From assembly GCF_028640845.1 (NCBI RefSeq), contig NC_080546.1, positions 17,953,020-18,017,019 of the forward strand: DNA of 64,000 nucleotides, given 5' to 3'. The translations under genes and the position numbers were made by a program. This DNA comes from Ahaetulla prasina (lineage: Eukaryota > Chordata > Lepidosauria > Squamata > Colubridae). This document shows positions 1 to 10,356 of the stretch, one piece after another; within the stretch, counting starts at the first letter, position 1, and the number at the start of each line of letters is the position of its first letter. The notes under the pieces were generated by a model. It worked only from the letters and a program-made list of their open reading frames with translations. It was not told the DNA's origin and did not search any database.

Positions 1-36
1 GTTGATCCGGTCCGAACTGGGAGCATTTTACCCCTG
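1..36 (-). mobile_element. hAT MITE, terminal fragment cut by window edge
   Basis: The first 36 bases match the right end of the long hAT element at 58766-59425 (shared core around 'gagcattt' and terminal CACCCCTG-type sequence). The element runs off the left edge, so its target duplication cannot be checked. Confidence 0.6.
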
Positions 37-350
37 GTTCAACTGGAAGAGAATATATAAGAGAATATATTATGTTTGTTGAACAGAACGTTTCCAATCT
101 GCTGCATCCAGTTCTATAACAATTTTTTGCCCAAAGTCCTGTGGAGCAATGTACTTCCAGTTAAGCAAATTTAATTATGTTCTTCTTCAACTGTCAGTTG
201 AATCTATGACAGGAAAAGAGAGACAGGGAAGAACCGACATGAGCTCCCAGTCTGAGCCCTCCCTATTTCCAGCTGAATCGGGCTGAAGAAAACTCATAGG
301 TGTTAATTAAATACACTGGCAGAATATGCTCTATTACTGCATATAAATTC
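37..350. other. Unassigned sequence
   Basis: Low-GC sequence with no long reading frame, exon-like signal or recognised repeat. Confidence 0.5.
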
Positions 351-504
351 GATAGAATAGAATAGAATAGAATTTTTATTGGCCAAGTGTGATTGGACAC
401 ACAAGGAATTTGTCTTGGTGCATATGCTCTCAGTGTACATAAAAGAAAAGATACATTCATCAAGGTACAACATTTACAACACAATTGATGGTCAATATAT
501 CAAT
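351..504 (-). mobile_element. CR1/L2-group LINE 3' tail with AATAG array
   Basis: A short AATAG pentamer array (about 351-373) is followed by a conserved 3'-terminal segment containing 'ccaagtgtgattggacac'. The same segment occurs at 8297-8456 and, in the opposite orientation, at the end of the LINE at 29396-30594. The copy is heavily 5'-truncated and has no coding sequence. Confidence 0.75.
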
Positions 505-1448
505 GACCACAATTGAGCCCTAAATTTCTATTGCTAAGTGAGACAATTGTTAAGTGAATTTTACCCTATTTTACGACCTTTCTTGCCACAGCTCTTAAGT
601 AAAACACTAGAGTTGTGAAGTTAGTTGCACAATTGTTATGTGAATCTGTTTTCTCCATTGACCTTGCTTGTCAGAAGGTCATGTAGGAAGTTAGCACCCA
701 CCCCTTTCCTTGAAAAATGAATATTCTAAGAAATATTAAAAAGACAGAATATTATACCTCCCTGGATGAGAAAAGGAGAAACATGCTCTTGGAAAGTAGC
801 CCCCACCTTTGCTAATAGCCCCAGAAAGGCTGGGCCAGCTTATCTACAATACAAAAGATATGGCCCTCAGGACATGATAGGATTAGCCGTCTACCCATCT
901 AGCAACAGAACTCACCACACGGCACCTAGGGAGATTACATCACCCAGCAAGATTCAACCAAGGTTGGGACTCAAGACACTACAAAGTTACCCCTGCATGG
1001 CCCCATGGGAATTTGAGAACCAATCAGAATACATTTCTTACACAGGAACAGGAAGCTCCAAGGCAGGGCCCAAGAGGGGGTGTAAATTTATCTCTCTCTC
1101 TCACCCGTGTGCTCTTTTTGGCCAGGACCTAAAAACCCTTGTGATTCCTGTCCACCATTAAACCATCTTTCCAAGCAGTCTCCACATTTCCAGTGTCTTT
1201 CTCCCCACTTGGAACTGAATCCAGATGGACATTTCTTCCAAAGGTCACAACAGGGGATCATGTGATCCTGGGACATTGCAACTGTCATAAATATGGGTCA
1301 ATTGTCAAGTGTCTAAATTTTGATCACATGACCATGGGGATGCTGCAACGGTTGTAAGTGTGAAAAATGGCCACAAGTCACTTTTTTCAATGCCCTTGCA
1401 ACTTTCAACATTTCCTGAAGAACCACTGTAAGTCGAGGACCATCTGTA
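505..1448 (+). mobile_element. Tigger-like MITE split by a solo LTR
   Basis: The two halves (505-681 and 1241-1448) join into one member of a recurring ~380-bp family with terminal TACAGGTAGTCCTCGACTTA-type inverted repeats and TA at the ends. Its left terminus is missing, abutting the LINE tail. Related copies lie at 3611, 5187, 20921, 25835, 26077, 36346, 43224 and 61047. The Tigger/pogo assignment rests on the TA target and terminus style only. Confidence 0.7.
682..1240 (+). mobile_element. Solo LTR of an LTR retrotransposon or endogenous retrovirus
   Basis: A 559-bp insertion begins TGTAGGAAG and ends TTCTTCCA, flanked by a 7-bp duplication (aaggtca at 675-681 and 1241-1247). Removing it restores the host MITE exactly. 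A 131-codon open frame inside (766-1161) is not coding. A related 3' fragment lies near 14395-14467. No internal retroviral genes are present. Confidence 0.75.
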
Positions 1449-1464
1449 CATCTACCCAGCTGAT

Positions 1465-1466
<2 letters not shown>

Positions 1467-1520
<54 letters not shown>
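1467..1520. repeat. (CA)n microsatellite
   Basis: Uninterrupted CA dinucleotide run of about 27 units. Confidence 0.98.
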
Positions 1521-1528
<8 letters not shown>

Positions 1529-1982
1529 AGAGAAGAAATAAATCAATTAGTCATAGTATTCAACAGGACAATTGTAAGGCCTTCATTACTTTTTCCAGCA
1601 TAGTCCACTCTGTCATCAGTCAAACCAATGAGTTGTGGCTTGCCGCTGCATTGTGTCTTTACAATAGATCGTTTCCTCCTTCTCCAGGGATGCTGCTTAA
1701 AGAGAAGAGGTTAAGTTTCGGATTCCTTTATTTAGTTTTCCCTAAGGGCCAGGTTATTTAACAAGATGGTGGCTTATTAAGATAAACATTTAAGTAGTGC
1801 CAACACAGGATGTTTATTTTCAACATGTCCTCACCAGCTGCTATAGACAGAACACCGAAAGCCCAACTTAACTCTCCCCCCTTTCCCTTTCCCTTTCCCT
1901 CACAGCTAAATAATATTTGCAAAGCCCTTTACTTTACAGTTTTACTGAATTGTGGTAGCTGGTATCGCCATCATTGCCACCA
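1521..1982. other. Unassigned sequence
   Basis: No gene or recognised repeat; includes a short CCCTTT-type pyrimidine tract near 1880-1900. Confidence 0.5.
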
Positions 1983-1990
1983 CTGACACC

Positions 1991-2260
1991 CAGAGGTGAA
2001 ATCCAGCAGGTTCTGACAGAGAACTGGTAGTGGAAATTTTTAGTAGTTCGGAGAACCAGCAAATTCCACTTCTGTCTGGCTCCAGAGTGAGGTGGCAATG
2101 GAGATTTTGCAATATCCTTCCCCCAGGAATGGGGTGGGAATGGAGATTTTGCAATATCCTTCCCCTGCCACACCCTACAAGCCACACCCACCAAGCCACA
2201 CCGCACCCACCAAGCTACGCCCACAGAACTGGTAGTAAAAAAAATTGGATATCAGCACTG
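1991..2260 (+). mobile_element. hAT MITE, family 1 (CAGTGGTGAAATCC termini)
   Basis: Begins CAGAGGTGAAATCC and ends GGATATCAGCACTG, flanked by a near-perfect 8-bp duplication (ctgacacc / ctgccacc). The interior carries the family core 'gattttgcaatatccttccc' and CCACCAAGCCACAC repeats. CAG...CTG termini with 8-bp duplications are diagnostic of hAT transposons. No transposase is encoded. Confidence 0.85.
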
Positions 2261-2472
2261 CTGCCACCCCACTATTATCCTGGATAAATTACTGGTAATT
2301 CCTTATGTTTTGTATCGAATGTATATAGTTGTGTTAAGCCCTGCTAAAGTGAAACTAACCTTTAGATGACCCTTACCGTTAGCTCCAACTGTTTTGGAGG
2401 GAAACTTTGAATATTCATATTTGGGCGGGTTTTTCAAGCATTATGATTGGTTAAGACCCTGTGAGCCTAGAG

Positions 2473-2722
2473 CAAGGGTCAGCAATCTGCGGCTCTGGAG
2501 CCACATGTGGCTCTTTCATCCCTCTGCTGCGGCTCCCTGTCGCCAGTCGGCTCCACAATTGATAGGGCTTTCAGTTAGGACAGGAAACTCAGGAAAAGAT
2601 GCCGCGCTAGGAGGAGACTCTATGGTGGGGGAACCAGACTTCTGGTTGGCTCCAGAATTGAATGGGGGGCTTCCGGTTAGGACCTTTGTGGCTCCTTGAG
2701 TCGTTAAGGTTGCCGACCCTTG
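2473..2722. mobile_element. hAT MITE, family 2 (CAAGGGTCRGCAA termini)
   Basis: 250 bp with inverted termini caagggtcagcaa and ttgccgacccttg, flanked by a perfect 8-bp duplication gcctagag (2465-2472 and 2723-2730). Contains repeated 'gcggctc' and 'ggctcc' motifs; non-coding. Confidence 0.88.
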
Positions 2723-2847
2723 GCCTAGAGTATAAATTACAGGCATTTGCCTTCTGTTCCTCAGTTCCAGTTTTGAGTCAATAAATGCTGTTGTAGCTAT
2801 GCTGATCTGGTTCTTGTCTACTGAAGCCCACAACACAATACCTTACT

Positions 2848-3112
2848 TGGGCCTCTGTGGCTCAGACTGCTGAGACAGTCTGTTATTAACACAGCTGCCT
2901 GCAATTACTGCAGCTTCTAGTCCCACCAGGCCCAAGGTTGACTCAGCCTTCCATCCTTTATAAGGTAGGTAAAATGAGGTCCCAGATTGTTGGGAGCAAT
3001 AAGTTGACTTTGTTTATAAATATACAAATAGGATGAAGACTATTGCTAACATAGTGTAAGCCACCCTGAGTCTTCGGAGAAGGGCGGGATATAAATGCAA
3101 ATAAAAAAAAAA
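2848..3112 (+). mobile_element. tRNA-derived SINE (Sauria-like)
   Basis: The head 'gcctctgtggctcag' resembles a tRNA A-box region. The body holds the squamate segment 'caaggttgactcagcc', and the tail 'gtaagccaccctgagtc...' ends in poly(A). The tail resembles a Bov-B-type LINE end, implying mobilisation in trans by RTE LINEs. Reverse-orientation relative at 16970-17135. Confidence 0.8.
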
Positions 3113-3166
3113 CTTTACTGAAATCAGAGTGGCTGAATCCAGGAAGTGGTATACTCCCCCATAGGC

Positions 3167-3514
3167 CAGTGGCGAAATCCAAATCTTTTTAATACTGGTT
3201 CTGTGGGTGTAGCTTGGTGGGCGAGGGGTGGCTTGGTGGGTGTGGCTTGGTGGCGTGGCAGGGGAAGGATACTGCAAAATCTCCATTCCCACCCCACTCC
3301 AAGGGAAGGATACTGCAAAATCTTCATTCCCACCCCATTCCAGGGGAAGGATACTGCAAAATCCCCATTCCCTCCCCACTCTGAGGCCAGGCACAGGTGG
3401 CATTTACTGGTTCTCCGAACTACTCAAAATTTCCACTACCGGTTCTCCGAACTACTCAAAATTTCTGCTACTGGTTCTCCAGAACCTGTCAGAACCTGCT
3501 GGATTTCACCCCTG
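3167..3514 (-). mobile_element. hAT MITE, family 1
   Basis: CAGTGGCGAAATCC to GGATTTCACCCCTG, with a perfect 8-bp duplication ccataggc (3159-3166, 3515-3522). Longer than the 1991 copy because the internal 'ggggaaggatactgcaaaat' block is present three times. Confidence 0.92.
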
Positions 3515-3610
3515 CCATAGGCCCTTGAGTTTCTCTAGTCTTGCTTTGAGTTTGATTGCTTGCCAAAAATTATTTCTGTTGAACCTCTTCCTGAGAGCTT
3601 TTACCTGTAC

Positions 3611-3995
3611 AGATAGTCCACAACTGACAACAATTGGCTTAGAGACTGTTTGAAGTTGCAACGGCACTGGAAAAAAGTGACCTGTGAGCATTTTTCACAC
3701 TTATGTCTGTTGCAACATTCCCATATCACATGATTTACATTCAGATGCTTGATAATTGACTCACATTTATGACGGTTGCAGTGTCCTGAGGTCACGTGAT
3801 CCCCTTTTGCGACCTTCCGACAAGCAAAGTCAATGGGGAAACCAGCTTCACTTAGCAACGGTGTTGCTAATTTAACAACTGCAGTGATTCACTTAACAAA
3901 TGTGGCAAGAAAGGTCGTAAATCGGGGCAAAACTCCCTCAACAAATGTCTCACTTAGCTACATAAATTTTGGGCTCAATTGTGGCTGTAAATTTA
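3611..3995 (-). mobile_element. Tigger-like MITE
   Basis: Near full-length reverse-orientation copy: starts 'agatagtccacaactgac', with the family blocks 'gaccttccgacaagcaaagtc' (20-base core) and 'aagaaaggtcgtaaa'. Terminal repeats are diverged. Confidence 0.75.
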
Positions 3996-4142
3996 CACAA
4001 TCAAGGGAATAGTTTTTATATGATGCAATAGTGACACCAGGGATATTTTATGTTGGTTTTAAAATGTACATTCTAGTGTATCTTAAAATCAATTGCAAGA
4101 CTGCGGTAGGGATTAAGCTAGAGTGTTGTGTTACTGAGGTTA

Positions 4143-4296
4143 TATCCAATAGCCAGGTGGAGCTCTTGCCTCCCAATCAGGAGGTTGTGAATTCGATTCT
4201 GGGTAGAGGCCAGATGTAGGCTCTCCTGCTCGGGCAGGGGGGTTGGACTAGATGACCTGCAAGGTCCCTTCCAACTCTGTTAAAAAAAAAAAAAGA
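4143..4296 (+). mobile_element. tRNA-derived SINE with CR1-like 3' tail
   Basis: A tRNA-like head with a B-box-like segment (ggttgtgaattcgattc, 4183-4199 region) is followed by 'gttggactagatgacc' and 'aaggtcccttccaactctg', then poly(A). This 3' end matches CR1 LINE tails (compare 40245-40290 on the other strand), consistent with CR1-mobilised Pol III SINEs known from reptiles. Confidence 0.75.
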
Positions 4297-4329
4297 CAAA
4301 ACACCTGTAGTCCAATGGCCATCAGTCTA

Positions 4330-5150
4330 GGCAGTCCTCAACTCATGACCACAATTGGGACTGAAACGTCTGTTGCTGAGTGATGTGGTTGTTGTTGTTT
4401 TTTAATATATAAATAATTTTTATTTCCATTTTCCAACATCATATTTATGTGCAAACTATTATCCATCATTAATCATTAATTTTCATTTATTACTGATTCA
4501 TGCCTGCCCGACTGCCACTTCCTTTCTTCACAACCTCCCTCTCTACCCTCTACTACTTTCACATCCTTCATCTCCTTCGCTTTACTACTTCCTCTCCTCC
4601 TTCTCCACTCCTCCCTTCTTACCCTATCTAACCTTCTTATTCCCCCCTTCCTTCTCTACTCTTTCCAACCTACTTTCTTCCCTCCTTCTACTTCTCTCTC
4701 CTTTTCTTTCTGAAATGGCAGTCGAGCATCCCCAATATCATTTTAAATTTTATTTTCATATCTTCAAAAATTACTGTACATTAATAATCAATCCATGTAT
4801 TATTTTCCCCCCCTTTCCCCCCCTCCCCCTTCCCCCCCCCAGACTTCCCAGAGCAAATACTGTTGCTGAGTGATGTGGTTGTTAAGTGAGTCAGAAGAAC
4901 TTTAAGACATTTAAGATCTTTTTTTGTAGTTGGTTAGGTAAATCACGATGGGTATTAAGCAAAATTCACTTCCCCCATTGTTGGAAGTCCCTGGGAAAGG
5001 CTGTAAATCATGATCAGATGAGCTTGGTATGCTTCAACCATTGTAAATGCTGTAATTGCTGGTTGCCAATGACCCAGATTTCATTCACAGGACTGCAGAG
5101 ATACTGCAGGTGTTGTAAGTGTAACGCCTGATCATAAGTGACTTTTTTCA
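4330..5150 (+). mobile_element. Diverged Tigger-like MITE interrupted by a retroposon
   Basis: The pieces at 4330-4393 and 4860-5150 form one diverged member of the 'gcagtcctcaactcatgacc' family. It is split by the insertion at 4394-4859, whose target duplication is a perfect 24-bp repeat (4370-4393 = 4860-4883). Confidence 0.7.
4394..4859 (-). mobile_element. 5'-truncated L1-like LINE 3' end
   Basis: 466-bp insertion flanked by the 24-bp direct repeat 4370-4393 / 4860-4883. T-rich start (poly(A) on the minus strand), a long pyrimidine-rich centre and C-tracts at the right end. Polypurine 3' tracts and long duplications are typical of L1-type target-primed insertion. No ORF; clade uncertain. 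The 3' half resembles the style of the element at 54188-55838. Confidence 0.65.
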
Positions 5151-5186
5151 GCACCATAATAACTTTAAATAATTATTCAATGAATA

Positions 5187-6080
5187 CAGGTAGTCCTTGA
5201 CTTACAACAGTTCACTTCATCTTCGTTCGAAGATACACCACTGAAAAAAAGTGACTCGTGAGCATTTTTGAGCTATGACCGTTTTTCACACTTACGACTG
5301 TTGCAGCGTCCCCCACGGTCATTTGATCCAAATTCAGACGTTTGGCAACTGATTCGTATTTATGACCGTTGCAGTGTCCTGGGATCATACGGTATCCTTT
5401 CATGACCTTCTTGCAAGCAAAGTCAGTGGGGAAGCCAGATTCATTTAACACAGTGGTTCTCAACCTTTATAGTGCTGCGACCCCTTTAATACAATTCCCC
5501 ATGATGTGGCGACCCCAACCGTAAAATTATTTTCGTTTTGAATTTATCGCACCTGAAGCCGTATTGGCTAGCGATCTGAACTGCTTGCGATTGCCTTGAG
5601 GACGGTGGCATTAAAGCGGAGACTCCTCCCCTATTAAGTTTATCACACCTGAAGCCAGATTAGGCTAGCAATTGGGAGTGATTGCAGCTGGCTTGAGAGG
5701 GAGACATCAGAGCAAAGATTTCTCTCTTTTTTAATTCATTGCGCCTGAAGCCGAATTCGGCTAGCGATTTGAAGAGCCTGCAGATGGATTGTGGAGTCAA
5801 CCATTGGAGCGCGATTCTTCAACTCGCAAGTATACTTCCCATATTTCCGATGGTCTTAGGCGACCCCTGGCAAATTGTCATTCGACCCCCAACGGGGTCC
5901 CGACCCACAGGTTGAGAACCGCTGATTTAACAACTGTGTTATGATTTAACAATTGCAATAATTCACTTAACAACTGTGGCAAGAAAGGTCGTAAAATGAG
6001 GCAAAATTCAGTTAGCAACTGTCTCACTTAGCAACAGAACTGTTGGGCTCAATTGTGATCATAAGTCGAGGACTAGCTTC
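5187..6080 (-). mobile_element. Tigger-like MITE split by a SPIN insertion
   Basis: 5187-5450 and 5925-6080 join into one copy: left end 'tacaggtagtccttgac', right end 'ataagtcgaggactag'. The SPIN element 5451-5924 sits inside and so is younger. Confidence 0.8.
5451..5924 (-). mobile_element. SPIN-type non-autonomous hAT transposon
   Basis: 474 bp with termini CAGTGGTTCTCAACC and GGTTGAGAACCGCTG, flanked by a perfect 8-bp duplication atttaaca (5443-5450, 5925-5932). Terminal and subterminal sequences (e.g. 'ggggtcgaatgac'-type and 'taaaattattttcg') match the SPIN (Space Invaders) group, known to have moved horizontally among tetrapods. Same family as 12543-13018, opposite orientation. No transposase. 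Confidence 0.88.
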
Positions 6081-6629
6081 CATTGTAAGTTGAGGCCCAC
6101 GTGTATACGTTTCCTTCCAGCACAAACTTTAGAATCGGGACAATTGGCTTTTCTTCCTTTCAGTCTCATATCAGCACAAACTTACAGTTTTTGTTGTTGT
6201 TTTGCATAACTTGATCCAGCAATACGTCCAAAGAAAATTAGATAAGAATGCTAGGCCAAAATGTCTGTTTTCTTAAGCTTGATTTCACCCTCAATAATAA
6301 ATCAAAGTCACTGCCAAAATTTATACATTAAGGCTTGGGGGGGAAAAAATATAAGAAATGACATGAGAATGAATAGCAAGCTTGCCTAAAATGGAATGGG
6401 AAACAACTAGCATTTAATTAAAATTCATGGCTGTTCTATGTTGGAAGATGTGATGTTTTATCCTTGGCAACATGTTGCCAGCATAATTGGAACATTAGAT
6501 AGGGCTTGTAGCAGAGAGATAAAAATGAAACTATGTCCACTCATCTTTTACAATCCAAAATATCTCCCATCAACTCTTGTTTTCTATGCTCCTTGTTATT
6601 AGAGTGACTGTTTTGTTGGACATGCAATA
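6081..6629. other. Unassigned AT-rich sequence
   Basis: No gene, splice-flanked exon or recognised repeat seen. Confidence 0.5.
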
Positions 6630-6637
6630 AACTGGGT

Positions 6638-6922
6638 CAGTGGCGAAATTCAATTTTTTTTTACTACTGGTTCAGTGGGCGTGGCTTGGTGGGCATGGCA
6701 GGGGAAGGATACTGCAAAATCTCCATTTCTATCCAACTCCAGGGGAAGGATGCTGCAAAATCTCCATTTTTACCCCACTCCAGGGGAAGGATACTGCAAA
6801 ATCCCCATCCCTCCCCCACTCTGGGGCCAGCCAGAGATGGTATTTGCCAGTTCTCCGAACTACTCAAAATTTCCACTACCGGTTCTTCAGAACTTGTCAG
6901 AACCTTCTGGAAATCACCCCTG
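6638..6922 (-). mobile_element. hAT MITE, family 1
   Basis: CAGTGGCGAAATTC to GAAATCACCCCTG, flanked by a perfect 8-bp duplication aactgggt (6630-6637, 6923-6930). Three internal 'ggggaaggat' blocks, as in the 3167 copy. Confidence 0.92.
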
Positions 6923-6930
6923 AACTGGGT

Positions 6931-7388
6931 CATATAAATAAAATGTATTTAGAGGACAGATGGAGGATCATTGGAGACATTTTCTTCTGTACTTATCCAG
7001 CTACATGGTGAATCTGAAGTTTTTACTTCAAATTCCCTTAAATGAACTTCCATGAATATTTATTCATATTAAAAGCCCGTGTAAAAGACCCACTGGGTAC
7101 TGATAACTTTCCCTTCCTTGCTTAAATGCACATAGCTGAAAGTATTGTTAAAATTTCTGGTTATTATTTCCAGGTACAGAAAATTAAAATACTTCTGAGT
7201 CCTATTCTAGGGATATGTGAACATTCTACACCACTAGCATACTTCAAAATGTGGAGTAGGGGGAGACTTTGTTTGACAGCATGAGGTCTGCAGCCAATCA
7301 AATACTTTCAAGATTTTATGAAAGATTTTATGAAGGTGATCTGCATAAAAAGTAAGTGGACTGAGCTATCATGGGGGAGAGGAGGATA
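6931..7388. other. Unassigned sequence
   Basis: AT-rich, no support for a gene. A short 'aagattttatgaa' direct repeat lies near 7307-7336. Confidence 0.5.
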
Positions 7389-7757
7389 TGTGTTGGGGCC
7401 TGTCAGCCACCAGCCCCTCCAACAGTCGAATCAGAGGAGGAGGAGGCGTGGGAGGGTCAACAGCAAGGCAACCTGAGAGCTGGCAGAGAGAGAGAGAAAG
7501 AGGTGGAGCCTTGGCTGTCCATCAGCCCTCAGATAGAGAGTCAACAGCCCCCAGTCTGGAGGTGGCTGATGAGGAAGAGGAGGAAAAGCTGGGTCCAGTG
7601 CCTGACGCGTGGATGCGCAGAAGGCAGAAGAGAGGAGAGAAGTGGAAATCTGTGGGCCGATCCTGGGGAAGGAAGAGACACCGCTGCTAGCAAGGCCCCA
7701 CCCTAGTTCTGGGGAGAAAAGGCAGGGGGCGGAGTTGAATAGGTGTGGCAGACAACA
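7389..7757 (+). mobile_element. LTR-like segment, related to the 26583 family start
   Basis: Begins TGTGTTGGGGCCTGTCAGCC, comparable to the start of the solo LTR at 26583 (TGTTGTGGTCTGTCAGC), followed by GAG-rich purine blocks, and ends ...GACAACA. The long open frames here are low-complexity Glu/Arg-rich translations, not a gene. No matching 5-bp duplication was found, and a LINE fragment abuts the right side. Confidence 0.5.
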
Positions 7758-7758
7758 C

Positions 7759-8296
7759 TATTATTGAGTCTGTCATCTGCACCTCTATAACTGTCTGGTT
7801 TGGTTCTGCAACCCAACAAGACAGACACAGATCTCAGAGGATAATTAGAACTGCAGAAAAAACAATGGCTATCAACCTGCCTTCCATTGAGGACCTGTAT
7901 AGTGCATGAGTCAAAAAGAGGGCTGTGAAAATATTTATAGACCCTTCACATCCTGGACATAAATGGTTTCAACTCCTACCCTCAAAATGATGCTACAAAA
8001 CACTGCACACCAGAACAACTAGACATAAGAATGGTTTTTTCCCGAACGCCATCACTCTGCTAAACAAATAATTCCTTCAACACTGTCAAACTAAATCTGC
8101 ATTAATCTTCTCATCATTCCCATCATCCATTTCCTTCCACTTATGAATCTATGACTATAACTCTGTTGCTTGTATCCTTATGATTTATATTGATATTGTT
8201 TCCTGATTGCTTATTTGTACCCTATGACTATCATTAAGTGTTGTACCTTAGAATTTTTAATGAAGGTATCTTTTCTTTTATGTATATTGAGAGCAT
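7759..8296 (+). pseudogene. CR1/L2-group LINE reverse-transcriptase 3' fragment
   Basis: 5'-truncated LINE ORF2 remnant: the peptide-level pattern around 'ESVICTSITVWF' is followed by a basic/Leu-rich C-terminal region, then a 3' UTR with 'atgactatcattaagtgttgta'. It is the same family as 29396-30594. In-frame stops make it non-functional. The end is lost about 45 bases before the usual ATTCT tail and joins an opposite-strand tail at 8297. Confidence 0.75.
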
Positions 8297-8456
8297 ATAG
8301 AATAGAATAGAATAGAATAGAATTTTATTGACCAAGTGTGATTGGACACACAAGGAATTTGTCTTGGTGCATATGCTCTCAGTGTACATAAAAAAAAAGA
8401 TACGTTCATCAAGGTACAACATTTACAACACAATTGATGATCAATATATCAAGATA
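8297..8456 (-). mobile_element. LINE 3' tail with AATAG array, opposite orientation
   Basis: AGAAT/AATAG pentamers at about 8299-8323, then the shared 3'-terminal block 'ccaagtgtgattggacac'. It sits tail-to-tail with the 7759-8296 fragment. Confidence 0.8.
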
Positions 8457-8774
8457 AAAGACAAATGTCCCCAGATGATAGAAGCTATTACACACCGATT
8501 CCAGTGTATTTGAACACTTAGTTGACTGATGGGAAGGATAAAAGAATCTGCTAAGCCTGAAATATATTTGAAAATTATTTGACTTATAAGAGAGTGCTGC
8601 TGGGAATTAATCTGGAGATCGTTGAAGAAAAGTGGGGCTAACTCCCTTCTCCATTAATCTTGCGGTCAACAAATTGTGCCACTTTTAGCCAGAATATTAT
8701 TCAGCTCTGTTCAAATGTCATCCCTATCCACCTCAGGGGAATGGATAATAGTTGATTCTTGTTTCTGGACATAA
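8457..8774. other. Unassigned sequence
   Basis: No recognised feature. Confidence 0.5.
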
Positions 8775-9302
8775 AAGGATACCATTCATGGAAAGACTCT
8801 GTCCCAGCGGCTCAGGAGAGCTGGAAACTGTGGGTCACATGCTCCTTAGATGTTCCTTTTATAAGGAGATTAGGAAAAACGTATTCTGCCAATAGCTGCT
8901 AGGAATCCTGGCCGTTCCGACACTACCTATCTTCAGTGGCTGCTCAAGGATGAGCAGTCCATAAGTACAGTGCAGGTGGCCAGATTCTGTGCAGCAGCAC
9001 TGGGGATTCGTCACAAACATATGTCTTCTCCACCATAACGATGTTATATAACAATTGTGGCAAACCCTTTGCACTGCTTAGTCATTTCCCTTTCAGCGTT
9101 GAACCTACAACGGGCCAGGCAGTTTAGAGATTGCAACTATCGTATAATCAGACCATGTATAATTGACACTGGATTTTATTATAGATTTTAGTTGTTATTT
9201 ATTATTTTACACTAGAGGTTTTAAGTATATATATATTGAGTGCTTTTATTTGTTCTGGTCTAAGACTGTAATAATAAATTATTATTGTTGTTGTTGTTGT
9301 TT
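8775..9302 (+). pseudogene. Non-LTR retrotransposon ORF2 C-terminal relic plus 3' UTR
   Basis: Conceptual translation around 8805-8880 gives a HMLLRCSFY-type Cys/His segment, typical of the end of several LINE ORF2 proteins, followed by 'VARFCAA'-like sequence and a 3' UTR ending with AATAAA-like signals and (TTG)n at about 9285-9302. Frame breaks throughout; clade not determined. Confidence 0.5.
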
Positions 9303-9469
9303 CTGGATTACATTTAGGTTTTAAAAAAATGTTTTTATGAAGCTCAACAACTGCAAGCCATACAGTTTGGGCAGCATACAAATAAAGTGAAATTAATAAT
9401 TAATTCATTATATTAATTTATTATATGACTCCTCTTTTATTACTTTTATTGTTTTTACATGAGCTTTTA

Positions 9470-9552
9470 TATTCTGTAAGCCGCCTTGAGTCAACATGTG
9501 CAAATAGGCGGCAACATAAATTCCCTAAACAAATAAATAAATAAAAATAATA
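9470..9552 (+). mobile_element. SINE/LINE tail fragment
   Basis: Matches the 'gtaagccgccttgagtc' tail of the Sauria-like SINE at 2848, followed by AAATA repeats. 5'-truncated, so it could equally be the tail of the partner LINE. Confidence 0.6.
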
Positions 9553-9930
9553 ATATTTAGAGGACTTCTCGAAAATTCTAAATTAACCAAATGTTAGTTC
9601 GAAGTCTGAGAACTGAGCTGTCCTCTCAGTGCTTAGGTTTCCACATATTGGTAAGACAGGATAGTTTAACCATAATTTTTTAAAACAAAACATACTATTA
9701 GAGGTTTATACATCATGTATAAGCCATACCATAAAGTAGCCAGCAAAATAAATCATGGTATGGTTTAACATGATATGTGAAACAGCTCAGGATTCAGCTT
9801 TTTGAATAATTCATTTCTTCTTAATGCCTGGCTGATTTTAGAGGACACACGTAGAATGGAATAGAATGAAACAAAGAAAAAAACATTGGCTAAGTATATT
9901 TATGGAGGGTTTCATAAATCAATTTATATT
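9553..9930. other. Unassigned AT-rich sequence
   Basis: No recognised feature except a weak AGAATGGAAT motif near 9853. Confidence 0.5.
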
Positions 9931-9938
9931 TTATGTAT

Positions 9939-10348
9939 TAGGGTGAAATCCAGCAGGTTCTGACAGGTTCTGGAGAACTGGTAGCAGAAATTTTGAGCAG
10001 TCTGGAGAACTGGCAGTGGAAATTTTGAGTAGTTTGGAGAACCAGCAAATACCACCTCTGGCTGGCCCCAGAATGTGGTGGGAATGGAGATTTTGCAATA
10101 TCCTTCTCCCAGGAGTGGGGAGGGAATGGGGATTTTGCAGTATCCTTCCCCTGCCACGCCCACCAAGCCACACCACACCCACCAAGCCATGGGATTTTGT
10201 AGTATCCTGCCCCTGGAGTGGGGTGGGAATGGAGATTTTGCAGTATCCTTCCCCTGCCACACCAACCAAGCCACGCCCACCAGTCCACACCAGTCCACAA
10301 AGCCATGCCCACAGAACAGGTAGTAAAAAAAAGTGGATTTCACCACTG
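9939..10348 (+). mobile_element. hAT MITE, family 1, internally duplicated
   Basis: Starts (T)AGGGTGAAATCC, ends GGATTTCACCACTG, with a perfect 8-bp duplication ttatgtat (9931-9938, 10349-10356). At 410 bp it is longer than its relatives because the 'gattttgcagtatccttccc' plus CCACCAAGCC block is repeated. Confidence 0.92.
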
Positions 10349-10356
10349 TTATGTAT

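Noticed and set aside
766..1161. 131-codon open frame
   Set aside because: Lies wholly within a solo LTR bounded by a target duplication; no protein family features.
7371..7706. 111-codon Glu/Arg-rich frame
   Set aside because: Low-complexity purine-rich LTR-like sequence; overlapping frames are equally open.
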